From Deinococcus sp. (GTDB lineage Bacteria > Deinococcota > Deinococci > JACQHA01), in the NCBI GenBank assembly GCA_016199255.1, contig JACQHA010000364.1:1-11566 (forward strand): a stretch of 11,566 bases of DNA. The letters are read 5' to 3'. The notes below the pieces were generated by a model. The model did not search any database. It was not told where the DNA came from and worked only from the letters and a program-made list of their open reading frames with translations. Positions within the stretch are counted from its first letter, which is position 1; the number at the start of each line of letters is the position of its first letter. The translations under genes were made by a program, and so were the position numbers. This document shows, one piece after another, positions 6,680 through 11,566 of the stretch.

Positions 6680-7465
6680 CTACCAGATAGTCCAGCCACC
6701 GTCCACCACAATGTTCTGCCCGGTGATATAGGAGCTCATCTGGCTCGCTAAAAACACCGCCGCACCCTTCACCTCCCAGCGCTGGCCAATGCGCCCCATG
6801 GGCACTTTGGCCTCGAGGCGGGGGATGAAGTCGGGCATGGCGCTGCTAATGCGGTCAGGTGGAAAGGGGCCTGGGCTAATCGTATTGACCCGAATGCCAT
6901 CCCGGGCCCAGTATGCCGCCAAGTGCCGGGTCAGGTGGATCAGCGCCCCCTTGGCGGCGTGGTAGTTGGGCGGGCTGTTGATGTTGTACCCCACGTACAC
7001 TTCTGGATAGCTGGCCACCAAGCCGTACATACTGGCGATGTTGATAATGCTGCCCCCAGTGTGCCGCATGTACTGGTGGGCCTGCTGTGCCGCAATGAAG
7101 TAGCTGGTGACGCCGTTGTGAAACGACTCAGCGAAGTCCTGGGCGGTGGCATCGCCGATGTTAGGCCTGGGCCCGCTGTAGGCATTGTTGATCAGCACGT
7201 CCAGATGTCCCTCCAGCGCTGCCGCCTGGCCCACTACCTGGCACACGCTTTGGTCACTGGAAATGTCTAAGGCCATCGCCACATGCCCTTTTCCTGGGAG
7301 CCGGTCCGCCAGTGCCTGGCATTTGGCCAGGTCGCGCGAGGCCACCACCACCCGTGCCCCGGCTTCAGCCAGGCCCTCGCACATAGGGGTGCCCAGCCAT
7401 CCGGCCCCGCCGCTGACCAGTGCCACTTTCCCCGACAGGTCCAACAGCTCCTGCAAAGTCTTCAC
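6680..7465 (-). CDS. Short-chain dehydrogenase/reductase (SDR), second copy
   Basis: This is a 261-residue classical SDR starting at GTG 7465, which overlaps the stop of the upstream dehydrogenase gene as GTGA. The GGAGGTGGAGGG just before it is a strong ribosome site that decides this start. Motifs are SGGAGWLG (18-25), a variant of the usual TGxxxGIG with Trp-Leu in the loop; NNA (93-95); S145, Y168 and K172 for catalysis; and VVDGGW (253-258) at the end. An insertion around 152-167 (SYPEVYVGYNINSPPN) between Ser and Tyr resembles that of gluconate/sugar-acid type SDRs with PxNYxxxK, so polyol or sugar-acid oxidation is plausible. It differs clearly from the other SDR here, so the two probably act on different steps. 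Next gene 51 nt downstream. Confidence 0.92.
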   Translation of the reverse strand: MKTLQELLDLSGKVALVSGGAGWLGTPMCEGLAEAGARVVVASRDLAKCQALADRLPGKGHVAMALDISSDQSVCQVVGQAAALEGHLDVLINNAYSGPRPNIGDATAQDFAESFHNGVTSYFIAAQQAHQYMRHTGGSIINIASMYGLVASYPEVYVGYNINSPPNYHAAKGALIHLTRHLAAYWARDGIRVNTISPGPFPPDRISSAMPDFIPRLEAKVPMGRIGQRWEVKGAAVFLASQMSSYITGQNIVVDGGWTIW

Positions 7466-8496
7466 CCCTCCACCTCCATGCGCCGCCCCTGTTCCAGAGA
7501 GGCATAGGCTGCCAGGCACACCTGGAGCGTGTGTTTCGCCTCGGCAAAGGAGCAGGCAAACTGCCGGTTGCCCTCCACTGCATCCAGGAAATGATGCGCC
7601 TGGGCAATGTACGCCATGTCGCGCTCTGGCTGCAGGCTATCAGTGTACTGCCAGGCCCGGGCGCCACGGGGAAAAATCCCCACCCGGGTGGTGTGCGTCT
7701 CATAGCGCAAGTTGCCGGCACTGCCGGCGATCTCCAGGATGCCCTCGTTTGGTGCCTGGTACTGATTCATGGCGACACTGGCAATGGCCGGGGTATCCCG
7801 GAAACGCAGCACCAACGCTGCCGTGTCCTCCACCTCGACGTGCTCAATGAGCAGGTGGTCATACTCGGCATACACGCTCCGGTATGGGCCGATGAGCCAC
7901 TGGATCAGGTTCACAATGTGGGTGGCGCCGTCGGCAATGGTGCCGCCGCCGGTGGCTTTGCTGGCGTAGTAGATCCGGGCAAAGTCCGGCCGCGCCACAC
8001 GGAAGTCCTGCCCGCCGTGGAAAGTGATATGCAGTGGCGTGCCAATGCGTCCAGCGTCCAGCTCGGCCTTGAGCCGCTGCACCCCAGGCATGCTGCGATA
8101 GGTGTAGGCCACCCCTGCTGCCACTCCTTCATGCTCAATAGCAGCGATGAGGGCATCGACGCCATCCAGGCTGGTGGAGAGTGGCTTCTCGCAGAGCAGC
8201 GCTACCCCGGCGTCCACCACCCGCTGCCCCATGGGGATGTGCAGGTGCGCTGGAGTGCACAGCACCACCACATCGAAGGCCAAGAAATCTACTGCGTCGA
8301 AGGTCTGGTGCACCGAGGCCAGGGAATAGCGCCCCCGGAGTTCCTGCAGCCGCGCCTGGGACACATCGCAGGCACTGACCATCGCCCGAGCGGTGTGCAG
8401 GAAGCAGCGGATGTGGCGCTCCCCAATGCTGCCGCATCCCACCACGAGAACCCGATGCTGCACACTTACCTCTGCGTGGTTGCTGGTCATGCTCAT
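7462..8496 (-). CDS. Gfo/Idh/MocA-family NAD(P)-dependent oxidoreductase
   Basis: This is a protein of about 344 residues with the two-domain Gfo/Idh/MocA architecture. The N-terminal Rossmann domain has GCGSIG (20-25), TPAHLHIPM (81-89) and CEKPLS (102-107), whose EKP lysine is the conserved catalytic or cofactor-site residue. The C-terminal alpha/beta domain carries GGGTIADGATH (183-193) with the conserved histidine H193. These enzymes oxidise or reduce sugars, inositols and sugar derivatives. The start is uncertain: ATG 8496, ATG 8490 (two codons later) and a GTG at 8463 with GAGGT before it are all possible, and none of the upstream ATG choices has a strong ribosome site. It is first in the leftward set, and its stop overlaps the start of the SDR gene by 4 nt. 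Confidence 0.92.
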   Translation of the reverse strand: MSMTSNHAEVSVQHRVLVVGCGSIGERHIRCFLHTARAMVSACDVSQARLQELRGRYSLASVHQTFDAVDFLAFDVVVLCTPAHLHIPMGQRVVDAGVALLCEKPLSTSLDGVDALIAAIEHEGVAAGVAYTYRSMPGVQRLKAELDAGRIGTPLHITFHGGQDFRVARPDFARIYYASKATGGGTIADGATHIVNLIQWLIGPYRSVYAEYDHLLIEHVEVEDTAALVLRFRDTPAIASVAMNQYQAPNEGILEIAGSAGNLRYETHTTRVGIFPRGARAWQYTDSLQPERDMAYIAQAHHFLDAVEGNRQFACSFAEAKHTLQVCLAAYASLEQGRRMEVEG

Positions 8497-8625
8497 TAGC
8501 CTACAGCGCTAGCGATTTCCCGGTGTATGAACCGCCTCTGGCAGATCATACCCAATCTTGGCCATCAGCAGCACCTTCACATACAATGATCTCCAATTGA
8601 AGCACACCAGTGGGGGAGAGAACTT
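8497..8625. promoter_or_regulatory. Divergent promoter region between the leftward gene set and the PhyH-aldolase pair
   Basis: This is a 129-bp region between divergently transcribed genes. The rightward promoter is listed separately. For the leftward genes the minus-strand hexamer TATGAT (8545-8550) is a fair -10 with only a weak -35. GTATGA (8525-8530) and TCATAC (8546-8551) form a 6-bp inverted repeat overlapping that -10. AGATCAT (8543-8549) and ATGATCT (8586-8592) form a 7-bp inverted pair, one over each -10, with centres 43 bp apart. CGCTAGCG at 8507-8514 is an 8-bp palindrome. These are candidate operator half-sites; no regulator gene is in the window. Confidence 0.5.
8558..8587 (+). 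promoter_or_regulatory. Putative sigma70-type promoter for the PhyH-aldolase pair
   Basis: A TTGGCC hexamer (8558-8563) and TACAAT (8582-8587) are separated by 18 bp, which places transcription start near 8594 and about 30 nt of leader before ATG 8626. The match is fair rather than strong (three of six in the -35, five of six in the -10). It is the only good candidate in this gap for rightward transcription. Confidence 0.45.
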
Positions 8626-9396
8626 ATGGATTTGATGAATAAGAAGCAGACTTTCGACGCCGAGGGGTTCCTGAAGATTGAGGGCTTCCTTTCAGAAGAA
8701 CAGATCCAGGAGATCGAATCGGAACTCTCCCACTACCTGCAAACCATGGTCCCTACGCTTCCCATGGGCGACATTGTTTACGAGACCGAGGCCTCCTTCT
8801 GGGAGCGAAGGGAGATTCGCAACCTCTGGAGAATGGAAAAGTATAGCGAGTATCTTGCCGCTTTGGCACGCCAGAAGGACGTGTTGGAGCTGGTCGGAAC
8901 TCTAGTGAATGGGGAACCGGTATTGATGGCTGTAGAACTGTTTGCTAAGCCCGCCCATATTGGAAGTGCTGTGCCCTATCACCAGGACAACGCTTACTTC
9001 AATCTCGCACCGCCCGACGCCCTGACCTGCTGGCTGGCGCTGGACGACAGCACAGTCGAAAACGGCTGTGTCTACTATGTCCGCGGGTCACATCGACAAG
9101 GGCTCTTACCCCACAAGGCTTCTTTGGTTCCAGGAAACAGCTATGGCTTGGCCCGGATCCCCGGCCCAGCTGAGGTTGACGAGGTTCCCGGTATCATCGG
9201 CCGAGGGGGAATCGTCCTGCATCATTGCTGTCTCCTGCACCGCAGCGAGAAAAACCGGGGTGAACGCTCCAGGCGCGGTTTGTTGCTGGTGTACAAGGCG
9301 GCTCACTGCCAGATCGATCCAGTAGGCATGGAACAATACCAGGCCGCCGCGCGGGCTCTGCAATCACACCTGGCGGCGCAGGGACGACTGAGCTGA
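8626..9396 (+). CDS. Phytanoyl-CoA dioxygenase (PhyH)-family Fe(II)/2-oxoglutarate oxygenase, intact site
   Basis: This is a 256-residue soluble protein from ATG 8626, with GGGGGAG (8612-8618) 7 nt upstream. It is a non-heme iron, 2-oxoglutarate-dependent oxygenase by motif. The facial triad is complete: H119 and D121 in YHQDNAY, and H205 in LLHRS. R216/R217 (RSRRG) is placed to bind the 2-oxoglutarate carboxylate, and the YVRGSHRQG block (151-159) is the usual family segment. Relatives hydroxylate fatty acyl-CoA, phosphonates, ectoine or small natural products, so the substrate is open; a hydroxylation or O/N-demethylation initiating breakdown is a reasonable guess. It is less similar to the two minus-strand PhyH proteins than they are to each other. 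The aldolase gene follows after 20 nt, so the two are likely co-transcribed. Confidence 0.92.
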   Translation: MDLMNKKQTFDAEGFLKIEGFLSEEQIQEIESELSHYLQTMVPTLPMGDIVYETEASFWERREIRNLWRMEKYSEYLAALARQKDVLELVGTLVNGEPVLMAVELFAKPAHIGSAVPYHQDNAYFNLAPPDALTCWLALDDSTVENGCVYYVRGSHRQGLLPHKASLVPGNSYGLARIPGPAEVDEVPGIIGRGGIVLHHCCLLHRSEKNRGERSRRGLLLVYKAAHCQIDPVGMEQYQAAARALQSHLAAQGRLS

Positions 9397-9416
9397 AACA
9401 CGAGCTAGGAGGCACC

Positions 9417-10199
9417 ATGTTGGCAGCGGCACTGAAGGCCAGGCTCCAGGAGAAGCAGCTGACCCTTGGCCCGATTATGACTTTCGACTTCTGGCCAGGT
9501 TACTTGGAGATCTTCAAGCAGGTGGGGATGCATTTTGCGCTCCTGGACATGGAGCACGGCTCGGCAGACCTGAAGGCTGCCGAGGAGCTCTGCCGCACCG
9601 CCCGCCTCCTGAACTTCCCACTCATCCTACGGCCTGAGGCCAGTGTCTATCATCTCATTCGCAAGTACCTGGACATGGGCCCCAGCGGCATTATGACCCC
9701 CTGGACCGAGCGCCAGGAACAGGTAGATGCGCTGCACGACGCGGTGTTCACCCCGCCCCGGGGCCGCCGCGGGCCAGGCGGGCCGGCCATCTTTCATAAC
9801 CGGAGCCTGGACCGCCAGGGGTGGGACGAGGTGGAGGAGAACCTGTTTCTCATGCCTCAAATCGAGTCCCCCTCAGGCCTGGCCAGCATGGAGACCCTTT
9901 TGGCGCCTGACTGGATTGATGCGGTGATGCTGGGGCCCTACGATCTCTCAGTGAACCTGGGCCACGCCGGGCAGATGGATCATCCCGAGGTAGTGGCGGC
10001 CATTGAACAGGTCCATGCGAAAGCAGCCAAGCTGCGCAAGCCCTGCGGCATGGTGGTGGGAACACCGGAGCAGGCCAAGTTCTGGATAGAGCGGGGCTTT
10101 TATTTCTTCCTCTGCTCCGAGGTCAGTGTCATGGTCCGCACCCAGGCCAAGTGGCTCCTGGAGAGAATTCAGGAGCTGCTGGCGGGTGGTGGCACCTGA
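9417..10199 (+). CDS. HpcH/HpaI-family class II (metal-dependent) aldolase
   Basis: This is a 260-residue protein with ATG 9417 preceded by AGGAGG (9407-9412). It has the phosphoenolpyruvate/pyruvate TIM-barrel signatures of HpcH/HpaI aldolases: DMEHG (44-48) with the catalytic-base histidine H47; R72 in LRPE, which binds the pyruvate carboxylate; GIMTPW (91-96); PPRGRRG (113-119); metal ligand E150 in QIES; and metal ligand D176 in GPYDLS (173-178). Members reversibly cleave 2-keto-3-deoxy or 4-hydroxy-2-oxo acids to pyruvate plus an aldehyde, using a divalent metal. The usual MIP triplet reads MTP here. Context after an oxygenase gene and near dehydrogenases fits a terminal cleavage step. 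The aldehyde half of the substrate cannot be predicted. Confidence 0.92.
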   Translation: MLAAALKARLQEKQLTLGPIMTFDFWPGYLEIFKQVGMHFALLDMEHGSADLKAAEELCRTARLLNFPLILRPEASVYHLIRKYLDMGPSGIMTPWTERQEQVDALHDAVFTPPRGRRGPGGPAIFHNRSLDRQGWDEVEENLFLMPQIESPSGLASMETLLAPDWIDAVMLGPYDLSVNLGHAGQMDHPEVVAAIEQVHAKAAKLRKPCGMVVGTPEQAKFWIERGFYFFLCSEVSVMVRTQAKWLLERIQELLAGGGT

Positions 10200-10222
10200 G
10201 GCCACTGTAGCCTGAAACCCTT

Positions 10223-10245
10223 AAAAACTGTCCCCGAAAAAGGGG
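10223..10245 (-). terminator. Weak candidate terminator for the FGE-like gene
   Basis: Reading leftward, CCCC (complement of 10242-10245) and GGGG (complement of 10232-10235) can pair around a 6-nt TTTTTC loop, followed 4 nt later by five T residues (complement of 10223-10227). The stem is only 4 bp, so termination efficiency is doubtful. It lies 36 nt after the stop of the FGE-like gene and in the convergent gap with the aldolase gene. Confidence 0.3.
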
Positions 10246-10280
10246 CCTCTAGACCGCATCGGGTTGCGCCACTGGGATCA

Positions 10281-11084
10281 TCACTGTGACTCCAGAGCGA
10301 CACAGCGGAAGCCGACGCCGTTGTTCCGCCACGCGGGGCGAGCGAAGCTGCGGAGAGCGGAACGGACATTAGAAGCACTATTGTAGAACGACCCGCCGCG
10401 GAGGACGCGGTCCCCCGACGCACTGGAATTCTCCCGCCCATCCGTGGCCACATATGGGTAAGGCCAATGCAGGCTGCTCGTCCATTCCCACACATTCCCC
10501 GCCAGGTCCAGCGCCCCATATGGACTCGCCCCACTGGGGAAGGAGCCCACTGGGGCCGTGTCGGCATACCCATCACTGGCGTCACCGCTGCAACACTCGC
10601 CCTCTGCGCCATAGTTCGCTCGCGAGCGGTCAATCAGGTTCCCCCACGGGTACACCCGCCCGTCGGTCCCCCGCGCTGCCTTCTCCCACTCGGCCTCGGT
10701 GGGCAGCCGGGTGGTAAAGGCCCCCCCCTGCCCTAGCCAGGTGCAGTAGGCGGTGGCATCGCTCACATCAACCCACCTCACCGGATGGGTAGGACCACGG
10801 CCAGAGGTGTTAGGCCGCGACCGGCCTGTGGCCTGCACCAACTGGTCATACTGGGCAATCGTCACCTCGGTGCGCATAATGTAGTAGTCTGGCAGCGTTA
10901 CCGTGTGCACCGGGCGCTCGTCGGCACTCCCTGTGTCCGACCCCATCGTGAACGGCCCCGCCGGCACCAGCACAAAGTCCACCCCATTGATTGCCAGGAT
11001 TGATGTCGCCTCCTGAGCGATGGTGTGACCAGGCGGGAGCACCAGCCACCCCAGAAGGAAGATCAATAAAAGAAGGTTACGCAT
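10281..11084 (-). CDS. Exported SUMF1/formylglycine-generating-enzyme-fold protein without catalytic cysteines
   Basis: This is a 267-residue protein from ATG 11084, with GAGGAGGG a few nt upstream. A Sec-type signal peptide is visible (R2, hydrophobic 4-17, likely cleavage after A23-Q24), so it is exported. The rest is one FGE-sulfatase domain: FVLVPAGPFTMGSD (37-50), DERPVHTVTL (55-64), VRWVDVSDATAYCTW (102-116), LPTEAEWEKAARG (127-139), GNVWEW (196-201), RGGSF (229-233) and a terminal GFRC (258-261). In true FGE two cysteines follow the RGGS block; here that stretch reads FYNSASNV, so both are absent. It probably does not make formylglycine; ligand binding or another oxidative/structural role is more likely. 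An EGECCSGD cysteine pair (161-168) is a local oddity. Its link to the neighbouring catabolic genes is unclear. Confidence 0.88.
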   Translation of the reverse strand: MRNLLLLIFLLGWLVLPPGHTIAQEATSILAINGVDFVLVPAGPFTMGSDTGSADERPVHTVTLPDYYIMRTEVTIAQYDQLVQATGRSRPNTSGRGPTHPVRWVDVSDATAYCTWLGQGGAFTTRLPTEAEWEKAARGTDGRVYPWGNLIDRSRANYGAEGECCSGDASDGYADTAPVGSFPSGASPYGALDLAGNVWEWTSSLHWPYPYVATDGRENSSASGDRVLRGGSFYNSASNVRSALRSFARPAWRNNGVGFRCVALESQ

Positions 11085-11268
11085 GAGGCCCTCCTCAGTC
11101 TTTCAGCTATGATCCACAATAATAATAGCTCGGGCGTATGAATCTACAGATCGGCGTGAGCGCTGGCCTCCCGGCGCTGTAGTCTCTATGATAAGTTTGG
11201 GACTGCACACCAACCCCCTACCTCCCCAGCGTGTTACGGTATACTGCTCCTGCTGGCAGGAGATAGGT
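11085..11268. promoter_or_regulatory. Divergent intergenic region before FGE-like and DapA-family genes
   Basis: This 184-bp region is non-coding. An AT-rich patch at 11116-11127 provides minus-strand TATTAT (11122-11127) as a possible -10 for the FGE-like gene, without a clear -35. On the plus strand TATGAT (11187-11192) and TATACT (11240-11245) are possible -10 boxes for the DapA-family gene, again with weak -35 regions. AGGAG at 11258-11262 is the ribosome site for ATG 11269. No operator-like repeat stands out. Confidence 0.3.
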
Positions 11269-11566
11269 ATGGGCGAGATCAGGGGCATTGTCCCGGCCAC
11301 TCTCACTCCTTTTGATGCCGACGGGCAGGTGAGTCCCCTGCTGATCAAGCGGCTGGTCAGGCATCTCCTGGCTGCTGGCGTCCACGGCCTCTTTGTGTGT
11401 GGCTCTAGCGGCGAGGCGATGCTGATGGAGTCTAGCGAGCGCCAGCGCGTTGCCGAGATCTTTGTCGAGGAGGTGGGGGGACAGGTGCCGGTAATAGTCC
11501 ACGTGGGGACGCCGGGGAGCGACATTGCCGCCCAGCTGGGCCGGCATGCCCAGAGCATTGGCGCCG
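11269..11566 (+). CDS. DapA (dihydrodipicolinate synthase)-family lyase/synthase, N-terminal part (3' truncated)
   Basis: The frame is open from ATG 11269 to the window end, about 99 codons. AGGAG lies 6 nt before the start. The N-terminus GIVPATLTPFDADGQV (6-21) and the GLFVCGSSGE segment (40-49) are diagnostic of the DHDPS/N-acetylneuraminate lyase TIM-barrel family; GSSGE corresponds to the GTTGE loop that holds the pyruvate carboxylate. It is followed by the SSERQRVAEI helix and PVIVHVGT strand typical of the fold. The Schiff-base lysine and the residues that separate DapA from other members are beyond the window. In this context a 2-keto-3-deoxy sugar acid aldolase or dehydratase is as likely as lysine biosynthesis. 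It is divergent from the FGE-like gene and may start another operon. Confidence 0.85.
   Translation, partial: MGEIRGIVPATLTPFDADGQVSPLLIKRLVRHLLAAGVHGLFVCGSSGEAMLMESSERQRVAEIFVEEVGGQVPVIVHVGTPGSDIAAQLGRHAQSIGA

Noticed and set aside
5798..6751. A 317-codon plus-strand open frame across the SDR-RraA junction
   Set aside because: It is antisense to two well-supported genes. Its composition (Q, H, P, A, R rich without domain pattern) is that of a shadow frame.
7420..8499. A 359-codon open frame on the plus strand spanning the whole Gfo/Idh/MocA gene
   Set aside because: It is antisense to a clear enzyme gene with intact motifs and shows no recognisable domain. Long antisense frames are expected in GC-rich genes.
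10199..10213. Small hairpin AGGC/GCCT after the aldolase gene as a rightward terminator
   Set aside because: The stem is only 4 bp with a 7-nt loop and no T-run follows. It is too weak to call.
10281..11084. Active formylglycine-generating enzyme for sulfatase maturation
   Set aside because: The two catalytic cysteines expected after RGGS are absent, the protein is exported, and no sulfatase gene is in the window.
11269..11566. Naming the partial gene dapA
   Set aside because: Only the first 99 codons are visible. The residues that separate DHDPS from keto-acid aldolases of the same fold are outside the window.

Overview
The window is GC-rich bacterial DNA, densely packed with genes. It looks like part of a carbohydrate or organic-acid catabolic island. 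The combination of a CUT1-type ABC importer, several phytanoyl-CoA dioxygenase (PhyH)-family proteins with a PGSHKS signature, SDR and Gfo/Idh/MocA oxidoreductases, RraA-type and HpcH/HpaI-type lyases and a secreted SUMF1/FGE-like protein recalls free-living or symbiotic Chloroflexota (Caldilinea/SAR202-like) or Poribacteria/Latescibacteria-type genomes. That lineage guess comes from gene-family flavour only and is weak. No rRNA, tRNA, CRISPR array, transposase or phage gene was seen.

Layout. (1) Positions 1-2408, plus strand: the 3' end of a solute-binding protein gene, an 11-bp perfect intergenic hairpin, then two inner-membrane permeases. This is an SBP-permease-permease importer without its ATPase in view. 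(2) Positions 2423-8496, minus strand: seven genes reading leftward. In transcription order they are a Gfo/Idh/MocA dehydrogenase, an SDR dehydrogenase (GTGA overlap with the previous gene), an RraA-family protein, a second SDR (4-nt gap), two tandem divergent PhyH paralogs and an acetoacetate-decarboxylase-like protein. They converge on the importer genes with a 14-bp gap. (3) Positions 8497-8625: a divergent promoter region with inverted motifs over both predicted -10 boxes. (4) Positions 8626-10199, plus strand: a PhyH-family oxygenase with an intact HxD...H iron site and an HpcH/HpaI-type class II aldolase. (5) Positions 10281-11084, minus strand: a signal-peptide-bearing FGE/SUMF1-fold protein without the catalytic cysteines. 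(6) Positions 11269 to the end, plus strand: the start of a DapA-family lyase/synthase.

How the genes may work together (inference): the importer takes up a sugar-like or polyhydroxylated compound. A PhyH oxygenase hydroxylates or demethylates it. The Gfo/Idh/MocA and SDR enzymes oxidise hydroxyl groups to ketones. The aldolase-type enzymes (RraA, HpcH/HpaI, perhaps DapA-family) and the ADC-like enzyme then cleave, dehydrate or decarboxylate the resulting keto acids towards pyruvate-level metabolites. The substrate cannot be read from the sequence. Several family members carry altered active sites (both minus-strand PhyH proteins, the ADC-like protein, the FGE-like protein), so family names should not be taken as assigned reactions.
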